From Planctomycetaceae bacterium (GTDB lineage: Bacteria; Planctomycetota; Planctomycetia; Planctomycetales; Planctomycetaceae), in NCBI GenBank assembly GCA_041398785.1, contig JAWKUA010000020.1, positions 93,310 through 157,309 on the forward strand: a stretch of 64,000 nucleotides of DNA, written 5' to 3'. The notes under the pieces are model-generated. The model ran no database searches and was not told where the DNA came from. It saw only the letters and a list, made by a program, of their open reading frames with translations. The translations under genes and the position numbers were made by a program. Shown one piece after another: positions 54,305-63,558 of this stretch (its first letter is position 1; each line of letters opens with the position of its first letter).

Positions 54305-56701
54305 TCACTCTTCGTTCATCCGGTACAGCGGCAACAAACGGTAGTAGACTTCCAGCGTCAGCGTCGCGATGGCCGTCGAATACAGCCGTCCGCCGTAGCG
54401 TCCCCACGGATCGTCGGGGTCCCAGCTTCCGGCGAAGTTGCCGTCGGTTCGCTGCTGCCGAATCAGCGTGTCTCGAACGGCGGAGTTCCACTGTTCCCAC
54501 GGTTCTCCGCCGAACTGATACATCGCCAGAGTTCCGTAGTACCAATAATAGAGGTTCAGTTCGGACAGCCGCGGCATGTTCTGCAGCAGGTAGCGAACGG
54601 ATTCCTGGCTGCTGGGCGAATCCCTGGTATAGCCAAGCATCTGCTGGCAGAACAGCGCTTCCGCCGTCATCGCCGGACTCACCTTCTCGCCGCGACGGTA
54701 ACCAAACAGGCCGCCGTCGTTTCCCTGCCTTACGCTGTTCAGAAACGCGACCATTCGCTGACGAACCTGCGGATCGATCCGCACTCCCGCAATCTCCGCG
54801 CTTTTCAGCGACATCATCTGCCAGCCGAACATACTGACGTCGCCTTCCTGGCCAAACCTGTATCTCCAGCCGCCCGTGTCCGGGTTCTGCTGACTGATGG
54901 TAAACGTGATCGCTCGCAGCAACGCCGCCCGCAGTCGCAGATCATCGACTCGTCGAAGGTGATAGGCCGTCAGATCTGTGGCCGTCGACGTCGAGTATTC
55001 CGAAACGCTGAATCCCGCGATCACCGGGATTCCATGCGACGAAATCACCGCGGCATTCACGGAATTGGCGACTGTCGCTCCGCTTTGAAACACATGCGGG
55101 GAGACGATCGGCCCGTAGGCAAGATCGGCCTTCTGCATTCCAAACGCTTCGGCCAGAGCGTAGGTCGCCATCGCGTGGCAATACATCCGGGCATAGTGCC
55201 CGGCGCGGCCGCTGAGGTTTCCGTTTTCGTCCTGGCCGGAGATCAGCCAGTCCATCGCCCGATCGACGTTCAGAGCATACTTTCCGGTTTCATGGGTATA
55301 GCCGGCTCCCAGAAACGACAGCATCACCAGTGCCGTCAGTCCCGTGTCGGCATCCCGGCCCACGTATTCCTGAGACCGGCGAGTTTCGTCGTGTTGAATC
55401 TGCCCGGCTCCGAACGTCGCGGCATCCCAGTGGCCGTCGGCGGATTGCATGTTTGCCAGCCACTGCAGGCTGCGCTCGACCGCCGATTCGGATTCGGCCG
55501 TTCCGCCGAACCGCCGAGCCGCTTCGCGACGAAGTTCAAGATTTCGCAGTTGATAAGACGGAGCCACCGCATCGCGAGGACGGATGTTGTGAACGTCGGT
55601 GTCCACCAGCAGTGCCGCCGACCTCAATGCGTCGCTCATCGCGGGAGCGATCCGGCCGACGCGGACTTCGTTGTAATCCGTCGACAGGGGAATCTCCGTC
55701 CGTGGATTCGAAAACGTCTCACGCACCGGTCGATCGGATGGATTGTCGGTGGCGAACGAACGTTCCGGTCGCGGCAGCCGCGATTCAAATGACCGCGCCG
55801 GCAGCGTGCGTTCCGTCGGTGCCTCGATGTTCAGGCCGGCCGTTTCCAGAGGATCCGTTCCGGTCACCGGAGCCGCACTGCGCCGGGGAGTTCCGGTGGG
55901 TTCGATGATCGGCAATGCCACCGCCGCATCCGGATCATTAGACGTTGTTACCGCGATGGAAACATCATCGGGAATGATTTCACTGTCGAGCCGACCGACG
56001 GCGCCAGCCGGAACCTGCCGTTCGCGCGGGAATTCATCGGGAATGATGGCACCTCGTTCGGTAACCGTTCGCTCACTCTCGGGAACGTAAACGTCTGCGG
56101 TGCTGCGTTCGAGTTCTGTCTCCATGTCGGCCAGCGGATCTTCGGCGGCAATCTGTTTCGGTCCGCGTTCGCCGTGATCGACGGGAACCGCAGCGGCTGC
56201 GCTGTCATCCGGTTCGAATTGCGACACGTTGTCCTGTTCGGTACGAAGTGCCTCCAGCGGCTGTTGCTCACGATCCGGAATTTCCGGAAGCTGCATCTGA
56301 CGAGATTCCGTCGGCAGCCGCTGCATTTGGATATCGGGGGCCGTGGGCCGATCGGGCAGCGGCGTGTTTCCCGATTCACTCAGAGGAACGGTGTCGTCGC
56401 TTTCCACAAGGATATGTGTCTGCAGGTCCGGGCGGCGGAATTCCACAACTGCGGCACTCGCCAGATTTCGGTCCAGCGGATCAAACACTTCCAGTCCCAG
56501 AATACAAACGGTGTGCACCAGCAGCGAAGCGGCCAGCGACTTCAGCGCGATATGGCGGTCACCCCAGCGAGTAATCAGCATCGTCAGCAGGTGAGCGAGC
56601 GACGCAATCATCGCCAGCAGCAGAACCAGCGCAACGATATCGTCGCCGTTCAGTGAATCGCCGTGCCAGATCTTCAGAACCACGGCTCGAAGCGTGTTCA
56701 T
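54305..56701 (-). CDS. Membrane-anchored terpenoid-cyclase/prenyltransferase-fold repeat protein
   Basis: 798 residues. Two N-terminal membrane helices (about 23-45 and 51-73) are followed by a roughly 300-residue Pro/Glu/Arg-rich disordered region. The C-terminal 400 residues are an alpha/alpha-toroid of the squalene-cyclase/prenyltransferase/TED type. Its QW-like repeats include SLQWLANMQSADGHWD, AMDWLISGQDENGNL, ISQQNPDTGGWRYRFG, FLNSVRQGNDGGLFGY and RQQRTDGNFAGSWDPDDPWG. No clear cyclase DXDD acid motif was noticed. It is coupled by a 4-bp overlap to the ExbD gene upstream. Together they suggest an energised cell-envelope complex, but the substrate is unknown. Confidence 0.8.
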   Translation of the reverse strand: MNTLRAVVLKIWHGDSLNGDDIVALVLLLAMIASLAHLLTMLITRWGDRHIALKSLAASLLVHTVCILGLEVFDPLDRNLASAAVVEFRRPDLQTHILVESDDTVPLSESGNTPLPDRPTAPDIQMQRLPTESRQMQLPEIPDREQQPLEALRTEQDNVSQFEPDDSAAAAVPVDHGERGPKQIAAEDPLADMETELERSTADVYVPESERTVTERGAIIPDEFPRERQVPAGAVGRLDSEIIPDDVSIAVTTSNDPDAAVALPIIEPTGTPRRSAAPVTGTDPLETAGLNIEAPTERTLPARSFESRLPRPERSFATDNPSDRPVRETFSNPRTEIPLSTDYNEVRVGRIAPAMSDALRSAALLVDTDVHNIRPRDAVAPSYQLRNLELRREAARRFGGTAESESAVERSLQWLANMQSADGHWDAATFGAGQIQHDETRRSQEYVGRDADTGLTALVMLSFLGAGYTHETGKYALNVDRAMDWLISGQDENGNLSGRAGHYARMYCHAMATYALAEAFGMQKADLAYGPIVSPHVFQSGATVANSVNAAVISSHGIPVIAGFSVSEYSTSTATDLTAYHLRRVDDLRLRAALLRAITFTISQQNPDTGGWRYRFGQEGDVSMFGWQMMSLKSAEIAGVRIDPQVRQRMVAFLNSVRQGNDGGLFGYRRGEKVSPAMTAEALFCQQMLGYTRDSPSSQESVRYLLQNMPRLSELNLYYWYYGTLAMYQFGGEPWEQWNSAVRDTLIRQQRTDGNFAGSWDPDDPWGRYGGRLYSTAIATLTLEVYYRLLPLYRMNEE

Positions 56702-57123
56702 TCGGAGGTCTCCGGCGAAGTCGGCTGAAACGCCAGTGAGAAGCTCTTGATCTGAGCCAGGTGGCAGATATTCATCACGTCAATGACTGCCTGGTACGTG
56801 CCTTCGCCGTCTCCGCGAATCAACACCGCTTGATCCGACCATGCCCTGCGCGCCGCCTCCAGCCGCTGCTGGAGTGCCTCCGCGGATAGCCGTTCGTTGT
56901 TGATGCTGAATTCGCCGGACCGCGTGACGTTGACCACCAGCGGGTCCGGACGGCGCGACATGGGCTCAACGGCAGCCGCCGTGGGAAGCTCCACGTCGTA
57001 CTGCTGCTCAATTTCGCTGAATCGGGTCCCCACCATGAAGAAGATGATCAGTAGAAACACGATGTCGATCATCGGCGTCAGGTTCAGGCTGGGTTGTTCC
57101 AGCGACTCAGTTCGCAGCGGCAT
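56698..57123 (-). CDS. ExbD/TolR-family proton-motive-force transducer
   Basis: 141 residues from the ATG at 57123; a longer frame begins at 57246 but the family starts near MPLRTESLEQPSLNLTPMID. The single membrane helix holds the conserved Asp of PMIDIVFLLIIFFMV, which carries protons in ExbB/ExbD and TolQ/TolR. The periplasmic domain ends with VLIRGDGEGTYQAVIDVMN, the usual family strand-helix. No ExbB/TolQ lies in the window; the stator subunit must come from elsewhere. It overlaps the next gene by 4 bp. Confidence 0.92.
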   Translation of the reverse strand: MPLRTESLEQPSLNLTPMIDIVFLLIIFFMVGTRFSEIEQQYDVELPTAAAVEPMSRRPDPLVVNVTRSGEFSINNERLSAEALQQRLEAARRAWSDQAVLIRGDGEGTYQAVIDVMNICHLAQIKSFSLAFQPTSPETSE

Positions 57124-57510
57124 GGGACGGAATCCGAACAGACAGATGAAGGCGTGTCGGGAAAGTATATCGAGACCGCTGACGATTTCAGACAGAGATT
57201 TGCGCGACCTCCCGCCGGGCCGCATGGAACGCAATGAACCGCGCATCAGGATGCGTCACATCATTCGGTGCTTTTCCTGCGCAGGCCGATCACGCCGATG
57301 CCTGCCGGGTCACGGAAACATGCGTCTTTCGTTCCAGGACGAGGGACGCCAGTGTTCTGCCAGGGGAGGGCTGCCGCTGCAACGCCTCCATTTTCGAACA
57401 TGCCACTCGCAAATTTGATTTCGGAATGGGACACTATGGACATATCCAGGTCGTCGTTGCGTTCCCGGTTTCCCGGTGACCGACTTCGGCCCCTGCAACG
57501 GGAGCATCCC
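57124..57510. other. Divergent intergenic region, 387 bp, no gene seen
   Basis: It holds the promoters of the ExbD unit (minus) and of the Tat-exported protein (plus). Open frames extending the neighbours into it are unconvincing. No RNA gene or strong hairpin was recognised. Confidence 0.4.
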
Positions 57511-59082
57511 ATGTCGCGCACAAAACTGGCGTCTGCAAGTCGTCGAACGTTCCTGTCTGATGTTGGCCGTGGAATGCTGGTGGCCGGTCTGGGAGGCGCG
57601 CTGGCTCACGACCTGGGCTTCCCGACAGTCTTCGCCGACCAGGGTTCTGATTCCATTCCGCTGGGCGAATACGCGGCACTGGTTGAACTGATGCGCAGCA
57701 CGCCTGCGGAAACTCTGCAGCCGATTCTGGCCGGAAAACTGATGAAGGGCGAAGCCAGCCTGAAGCAACTCACAGCGGCCGGAGCGCTGGCCAACGCGGT
57801 GTCATTCGGCGGCTGCGACTATGTCGGATTCCACACGGCGATGGCAATGCTGCCGGCGCTGGAAATGAGCAAGCAACTGTCTTCCGGCCGCAGTGCGCTG
57901 CCGGTGCTGAAGGTCCTGTTTCGCAATGCTCAGCAGATTCAGAATGTGGGAGGCGCTTCAACGACGCAGCTCCATGACCTGAATGCCGCAGCGGCAGCGG
58001 AGCACGCCGCAGAAGATGTCGGCGACCAAATCCGCGCCGCGTGTCGCAACGTCGACGTGAATCTCGGCGAACAACTGCTCGCGGAGGCCGGAACGACTCC
58101 GCTGGCCGCGTTCAACGCTCTGCAGCCCGCGATTCAGGACGATCTGAACGTACACCGATTTGTGTTCGCTCATCGCACCTACGGTCTGGTGGATCTGCTG
58201 GGCGCTGACTATTCCTATTCATTGCTGCGACAGTGCGTTCGATTCTGCATCAACCACGAGCAGATGCGCATCGACCAGCACGGGACGGAGTCGCCGGTTC
58301 GTGCACTGCTGCCGAAACTGCTGGATCAGTTCAAACTGGCTGGCAGGACACCTGGAACGCGCGATCCCGGCGACGCTGCAGTCAACGAACTGAGCGAAGT
58401 GATCTACCAGGGTTCCCGCGAACATGCCGCCGAAGCCGTTGCCGCAGCCCTCGCGGACGGCATCGATCCGGAGGTTATCGGCGAAGCCATATCGCTGGCG
58501 TCGAATCTGTACGTGCTGCGGCAGGGAACGGACAACTGGCGCACGCATGGTGATTCGGCGGGCGTCCATTCGTCCGACGCGACGAACGCCTGGCGAAACA
58601 TGGCTCGCGTGGTCGACACGCGGCATGCTGTTTCCGGCCTGATTGTCGCCGCGTATCACGCCGGAGTGCAGTCGGCACCGTATCAGACACCGGCGTTCCC
58701 GACCGAGGAACATCGTGCTCAGATTCAGGCAACGGATCAGTCGGCACTGCTGGCCGAAGCGGAAGACGCGATCCGTCACAACGATCAGGGCCGCGCGACG
58801 GCTGCGATTCAGATCTACGGCGAACACGGACATCCGGTCGAACCCGTCTTCGCGCTGATGCTGAAGTATGCCGTCAGCGAAGACGGTCGCCTGCACGGAG
58901 AGAAATACTTCCACACCGTTCGCGAAGAATACCGCACCATCCGTCCGGCGTTCCGCTGGAGACAGATTGTCGGCCTGGCGCGCGTGACTGCCAGCAGCTA
59001 CGGCTACAACCGGGAGGATCAGCACGGCTTCCGGGCCGCCGGTTACGAAGAAGCATGCCGGCTTCTGGGAGTCGAAGCCTGA
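57511..59082 (+). CDS. Tat-exported His-rich protein of unknown function
   Basis: 523 residues from the ATG at 57511 with GGAG upstream. A twin-arginine signal (SRRTFLSDVGRGMLVAGLGG, about 11-30) sends the folded protein to the periplasm, which usually implies a cofactor. The mature part is helical and rich in conserved-looking His and Cys: GGCDYVGFHTAMAM, HRTYGLVDLLGADYSYS, CVRFCINHEQMRIDQHG and THGDSAGVHSSDATNAW. These could bind a metal or haem. Two similar helical halves are possible, but I do not recognise the family. It is convergent with the transglutaminase gene, with only 17 bp between the stops. Confidence 0.75.
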   Translation: MSRTKLASASRRTFLSDVGRGMLVAGLGGALAHDLGFPTVFADQGSDSIPLGEYAALVELMRSTPAETLQPILAGKLMKGEASLKQLTAAGALANAVSFGGCDYVGFHTAMAMLPALEMSKQLSSGRSALPVLKVLFRNAQQIQNVGGASTTQLHDLNAAAAAEHAAEDVGDQIRAACRNVDVNLGEQLLAEAGTTPLAAFNALQPAIQDDLNVHRFVFAHRTYGLVDLLGADYSYSLLRQCVRFCINHEQMRIDQHGTESPVRALLPKLLDQFKLAGRTPGTRDPGDAAVNELSEVIYQGSREHAAEAVAAALADGIDPEVIGEAISLASNLYVLRQGTDNWRTHGDSAGVHSSDATNAWRNMARVVDTRHAVSGLIVAAYHAGVQSAPYQTPAFPTEEHRAQIQATDQSALLAEAEDAIRHNDQGRATAAIQIYGEHGHPVEPVFALMLKYAVSEDGRLHGEKYFHTVREEYRTIRPAFRWRQIVGLARVTASSYGYNREDQHGFRAAGYEEACRLLGVEA

Positions 59083-59099
59083 GCTTCAGCCGCTGCTGA

Positions 59100-60722
59100 T
59101 TACTCCCGGATGACATGAATCTCCGCGCGTCCCGCCAGGTCCAGGACCGGGATGAAGAGCGTAACGCCGCTGACCATGTCGTCGGGGAGTTCTGAATCGG
59201 CCAGGCGAATGTGAGGGACGTCGAATTCACTGGATTGCAGCGTGGAATCGAACGGCACCCATTCGTCTCCGATTCTGGCTTCCGTCCACATGTGTCCGAC
59301 AAATCCAACGCCGCGGGTGGCTGCCACCAGGCCGGACACGACTCGCGAGTGAATTCCGTGAACTCGCATCATCGCCGCCAGCAGCACGGCGTGTTCGGTA
59401 CAGTCACCGCGCAGAGTGCGTGCCACTTCATCGGCCGGAACCATGCTTGTGGAAAACGCCGAATGCTGCATCTTCGAATGAAGGAAGCGTTCCAGCCGCA
59501 GACAGAGCTGCATGCCATCCGTTTCTCCGACCGCGCCGGAAAAGGCAAGCTGCTGAATTCGCGGATCGTCCGTCGGCATCCAGCGAGTGGACGGCAGCTT
59601 TTCACGCTGTCCCAGAGGGGCGGGAGTTCGCCGCCGGGAACGTTCCACCGGCAGCAGCGTGATCCGTGCCGAACGGTCGCCCGCGAGTTCCACGTGCTGG
59701 AACGAACCGGCCGGTATCAAATTCCGCAGCGGCCCTTTGGTCCGAAGTTCCAGTATCTGTGATTCGCCGGCCGTCGCGTTCCGGACCGCCGTGTCGACGG
59801 GGATCACAGCCATCGTGTCCAGATCGATGGATTTCCCGTTCAGCGACGACAGAGCAACTTCCGCCGACGTCTTTTCCAGCTTCAGCGTTCCTCCAAGCAG
59901 CGGCTGTTCCTGAACGATCACGGTGCCGCCGTCGTCGATGTAGATGGCGGTTCGCTGCGTCGGATCGGAAAACGGGTAAAAGGCGGCGGACTGCAGCTTC
60001 AACTGTTGCTGGTCGGATAGTCGCACAACTCGTGTCCGTCCGCTTTCCACAACGATATCACTGATGCCCGCCGTTTCGGGAAACAGCACCGGACGCGTGT
60101 CGCGCCGGATGTTCGCCAGAACCGGTCCACCAACCCACGCGGCCATGATCGGCGACCACACATGCGGCGGCGCGGTGAGCCGATACTTGCGATGTGTCGC
60201 CTGAACGGTTTCTTCAATCTCAAACGATCCGCTGTCTTCCTGCCGAACTCCCGACCGCTCGATTGAGGCTCCTGATGCGTCGGTGCGCTGCAGGGAAAAA
60301 CTCAGCAGGCTTCCGTCGGTCGCTTCGGAGGTTTCCAGAGAGGCCGCCACCGACAGATCCCGGCCGAGTCGCTTCAACTGCAGCCTGGTCAGCCGATGCC
60401 GCAGTAGGGCAACGGCGCTGGAACCGGATCGTTCGGAGCGGATCGGCGGCTGCGATGTAATCCGCTCGTAGCCGACGGCGTCGTCATTGAACCGAATCAC
60501 ATACCAGTCGGCGGTCGCTACGGGACTGTTGCCGGCGGGATGCACAGGCGTCGACTGCGCTTTCGCCGCCGACAGGGGAAACGCGGTGAGGGCGACCAGG
60601 ACCAGAAGGCTGACTGCCGGCAACCGTCTCGCTGCGAATGAACTGACGGCGTTCTGTTGGTGCTGTGGGCTCAATTGCGGCAGCTGCCGCTGTTGCTGTT
60701 GCCGCTGGTGAGAGTCTGCCAC
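59100..60722 (-). CDS. Secreted transglutaminase-like protein
   Basis: 540 residues with a GTG start. A Gln-rich leader precedes a signal peptide (about 33-56, ending AAKAQ). About 60-370 is beta-rich and unassigned. The transglutaminase-like core (about 395-510) has the full triad: Cys441 in GDCTEHAVLLAAM, His477 in GHMWTEARIG and Asp492 in PFDST. Bacterial members act as proteases, cross-linkers or amidases; the substrate here is unknown. Faces the Tat-exported gene tail to tail. Confidence 0.88.
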   Translation of the reverse strand: MADSHQRQQQQRQLPQLSPQHQQNAVSSFAARRLPAVSLLVLVALTAFPLSAAKAQSTPVHPAGNSPVATADWYVIRFNDDAVGYERITSQPPIRSERSGSSAVALLRHRLTRLQLKRLGRDLSVAASLETSEATDGSLLSFSLQRTDASGASIERSGVRQEDSGSFEIEETVQATHRKYRLTAPPHVWSPIMAAWVGGPVLANIRRDTRPVLFPETAGISDIVVESGRTRVVRLSDQQQLKLQSAAFYPFSDPTQRTAIYIDDGGTVIVQEQPLLGGTLKLEKTSAEVALSSLNGKSIDLDTMAVIPVDTAVRNATAGESQILELRTKGPLRNLIPAGSFQHVELAGDRSARITLLPVERSRRRTPAPLGQREKLPSTRWMPTDDPRIQQLAFSGAVGETDGMQLCLRLERFLHSKMQHSAFSTSMVPADEVARTLRGDCTEHAVLLAAMMRVHGIHSRVVSGLVAATRGVGFVGHMWTEARIGDEWVPFDSTLQSSEFDVPHIRLADSELPDDMVSGVTLFIPVLDLAGRAEIHVIRE

Positions 60723-61042
60723 GATTGCAATCCGGTTCTGTTGATAACGTCTGCGTCAGTTCTGCCGATTGCAGCATTCTTTCGGGATTCCAATTGCGGG
60801 TAAATGCGACTTCGAACGCTCAGCCGTCGATTTTCGCCAGACCGTCAGAGTTTTGCCTGACGGCACGTTCGCGCTTGGTGATGTGCTGTGTGCCGGTAAA
60901 TCGGTGACGGGACTAAATCCCACACGTCGAAGGCGAATCACGTGCTAGGGTTGCGTCGCGGGTGCAATGCCGTTGTCCGAGTGCCGGTCGCCGTGCTGCA
61001 CGAATCGACGAACTTTCCGCTCCGAACAACCGTGAGGTTCTG
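60723..61042. other. Divergent intergenic region, 320 bp, with a small palindrome
   Basis: It lies between the transglutaminase gene (minus) and the acidic-protein gene (plus). CCGTCAG (60842-60848) and CTGACGG (60857-60863) form a perfect 7-bp inverted repeat with an 8-nt gap, a possible operator or hairpin. No gene was recognised. Confidence 0.4.
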
Positions 61043-61726
61043 ATGGGTTTCCTGAAGAAATTCCTGAAATCGACGTATCGCGACGACGAAATGTCACACG
61101 GCACCAGCAGTTTTCAGCATCTGTCCGAAGATGAATTGGAAGCCCACATGAGTGTGGCGCGGTACGGCGACTTCACGCTGACCGACGCGGTTCGTCCGTC
61201 GTACAAGCTGGATGTCGTTCCTCAGACGGGATATCGCCACGAATGGTATGTCGATCAGGAATCCGGAACTCGCATCCCCGTCCTGATGGCATCCGTCAGC
61301 CGCGAAAAACTGTTCGACACATTTCTGTCGCTGCTGGATCCGCTGGGTGAATCGGTTGACGTCGTACTGGAAACCAGCCACGACAAGAACAACGGCGAGC
61401 ACACGGATCTATATCGCGAACAGATCGATTTGCCGGTGCTGCAAAGCATCCTGTACGACTTTGAAGATCTGCTGCTGGACGACGGCTGCTGCGGCATCGC
61501 CGTCCTGAATCCGCGCCGACCGATGGAAGTTCAGCTTGATGAACACAAGCTGCTGTTCGTCTATGGACAGGACAACGCCGAATACAAGCGAGCTTTAGAA
61601 GACAACGGAGTGAAATGCCGCGAGGAGATGCGGTTTATTACGGAATCCGAGCACATTCATTCGTCGACGGATGAGTTCCACGAACGCTTCGATCAGCTTT
61701 GCTACCAGCTTGGCATCGATGACTGA
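61043..61726 (+). CDS. Acidic cytoplasmic protein of unknown function
   Basis: 227 residues from the ATG at 61043, preceded by GTGAGG. A short basic N-terminus (MGFLKKFLKSTYRDDE) precedes a strongly acidic protein without signal or membrane helix. Notable stretches are LFDTFLSLLDPLGESVDVVL, SILYDFEDLLLDDGCCGIAV and HSSTDEFHERFDQLC. No catalytic motif is evident. Good reading-frame quality and regular domain-like spacing argue that it is real. I do not recognise a family. Confidence 0.72.
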   Translation: MGFLKKFLKSTYRDDEMSHGTSSFQHLSEDELEAHMSVARYGDFTLTDAVRPSYKLDVVPQTGYRHEWYVDQESGTRIPVLMASVSREKLFDTFLSLLDPLGESVDVVLETSHDKNNGEHTDLYREQIDLPVLQSILYDFEDLLLDDGCCGIAVLNPRRPMEVQLDEHKLLFVYGQDNAEYKRALEDNGVKCREEMRFITESEHIHSSTDEFHERFDQLCYQLGIDD

Positions 61727-61826
61727 TCGATGCGACGCCGGCCGGATGCCGGAGTCGAGCGGCCGTGCGCCGGTCGGCCCGGAAGCGCCCGTTCACGATC
61801 GAATCCCCTGACTTCGAAACACGCCG

Positions 61827-62900
61827 ATGTGGACTCCCCATCACATCATGCAAGTTCGCGTACCGTTCGCCGTTTGTGTGATGCTGCCGCTGCTGGCTGC
61901 CAGCGGCTGCGGTTCGCTCGCGGCGTTCCGGCAGTCGCTGCCGCAGTATGCCGCGTCGGATGCTCCGGTGTTCGAGCCAGGCGAGTTTCCGGGGTCAGCC
62001 ACGGAATCGAACGGCACTCCGCCGCGACAAATCGCCGGCAAGGATCCTTCACGCGGCCTGGTTTCCGCGCCAACACCATTCGCATGGAAGACGTCAGCCC
62101 TCAGCGCGGGAGGACGGCTGATTCAGACCGTGACGATCGGCAATGGCGAACGGCAGACAATTGTCGTCGGGAGTCTGGGTGGACATGATCCCCTGGCAAT
62201 TCAACTGAACGAGCAGCTCGCCAGATACCTGCACCAGAACGAACTTGTGCTCGGCGGAGTCCACGTCACCGTGATCCGAAGCGGCAACCCGGACGGCGAA
62301 GCGTCGTCGACGCACACCAACGCCGACGGCATCGCTCTGCATCGAGCTTTCCCCGAGGCATCGAACAGCGATGATTTGTCCGGCAGCGCTCCCGAGGTCC
62401 GATTCCTGCTGAATGAAGTTCGAAGCCGACAGCCGGATCGCGTCATCCACCTGCGCACGATCTCCGACAGCCGGGGCGTCGTCGCCGCAAATCGTTCGGC
62501 ACTGTCCCCTGCAACGGAACTGGCAAACTGGCTGCAGTTCGGTCTGGTCGAACTGCCGGGCCAGTCGGCAACTGGAACGCTTGAACGCTTCCTTGCCGAA
62601 AGTGATTTCTGCGAAGTGATGACGCTTGCCATCCCTGACAACACTCCGGCCGAGGAACTCTGGGCACGCTACGGCGATTCGCTGCTGAACATGCTGCTGG
62701 AAGAAGATTTCGCCACGCGCTGGACCAAACGCAACGCAGAACTCCGGACGTCCGCCGATCGGCGCAACCGCAAAGGCCGTTCGGTTCCTATGCTGGATCA
62801 GCCAGCAGGAACGTCACAGCCGCCTGCCTCACCGTCCGCACCGTCCGCGATGGGCGCCACGCCTCACGATCCCGCGGACGATTTGCCGCCGGTTCCGTAA
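61827..62900 (+). CDS. M14-carboxypeptidase-like lipoprotein with degenerate zinc site
   Basis: 357 residues from the ATG at 61827; the ATG at 61848 starts nearer the signal. The lipobox is LAASGC. The core resembles M14 peptidases/MpaA: IVVGSLGGHDPLAIQLNEQL, VTVIRSGNPDGEASS and TNADGIALHRAFP, followed by DRVIHLRTI. Active M14 enzymes need HxxE and NRNFP. Here HDPL lacks the Glu and HRAFP replaces NRNFP. It is therefore probably a non-catalytic, peptidoglycan- or peptide-binding relative. The C-terminus is Pro/Ser-rich. It is convergent with the PH-like gene at a 10-bp gap. Confidence 0.72.
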   Translation: MWTPHHIMQVRVPFAVCVMLPLLAASGCGSLAAFRQSLPQYAASDAPVFEPGEFPGSATESNGTPPRQIAGKDPSRGLVSAPTPFAWKTSALSAGGRLIQTVTIGNGERQTIVVGSLGGHDPLAIQLNEQLARYLHQNELVLGGVHVTVIRSGNPDGEASSTHTNADGIALHRAFPEASNSDDLSGSAPEVRFLLNEVRSRQPDRVIHLRTISDSRGVVAANRSALSPATELANWLQFGLVELPGQSATGTLERFLAESDFCEVMTLAIPDNTPAEELWARYGDSLLNMLLEEDFATRWTKRNAELRTSADRRNRKGRSVPMLDQPAGTSQPPASPSAPSAMGATPHDPADDLPPVP

Positions 62901-62910
62901 GCGGCGAGAC

Positions 62911-63417
62911 TCAACCGCGTGCCGCGATCGTGGCAGCGGCGGCTTTCGTCAGACGGCGAGCGCTGGCGGAACTAAGAACAGCATTGCGAAACGATCCGGC
63001 ATCCGGCACGCCCTTCAACTGCAGCAGCGTCTTTCCCGAAGCATCTTTCAGACGGAGATCCGCCGCTCGAAAGAACACCTGTCCGGGATGCTGATCGAGT
63101 TCCACAGTTTCGATCGCATCGAGATCCACCTTGCCGATCATGCGGTCACTGCGGGCCGCCCAGATCTGCACCGATCGATTCGTCAATACGTAGCGTTCGC
63201 CGAACACTTTGCTGAACAGATAAAGCAGGATCCCGATCGGAGCGGTGGGCAGCGTGAACAGCAGATAGGACAACTTCGGCCCGGCGACTCGCAAGGGAAT
63301 CGACTCATAGAGGCTTCCCAGCATCTGACCGATACCGCCGGAGGAAATTGACGGATATTCGGTCATCACAACGGCTTCGGAGCCGGGACTAACGCCTGCA
63401 ATCGCCTGCACGGACAT
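62911..63417 (-). CDS. Bacterial PH-like membrane protein
   Basis: 168 residues from the ATG at 63417. One or two membrane segments (LSYLLFTLPTAPIGILLYLF, about 55-75) are followed by a PH-like beta domain: ERYVLTNRSVQIWAARSD, KVDLDAIETVEL and FFRAADLRLKDASGKTLL. This resembles the DUF304/bPH-type, common in planctomycetes, often tied to membrane or lipid environments. The function is unknown. Confidence 0.7.
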   Translation of the reverse strand: MSVQAIAGVSPGSEAVVMTEYPSISSGGIGQMLGSLYESIPLRVAGPKLSYLLFTLPTAPIGILLYLFSKVFGERYVLTNRSVQIWAARSDRMIGKVDLDAIETVELDQHPGQVFFRAADLRLKDASGKTLLQLKGVPDAGSFRNAVLSSASARRLTKAAAATIAARG

Positions 63418-63558
63418 GAGAAACCGCCACTTACGAAAAGCGTGTGAACAACACAAGAACGACGGCGGAAACTAGCAGTGCAGGCTCTGGAATTCTACCG
63501 TCCCGCTGTAGCACCGGAACGTTTCGCCCGAACGGGAAGTTCGCGCACCTGCGACTTC

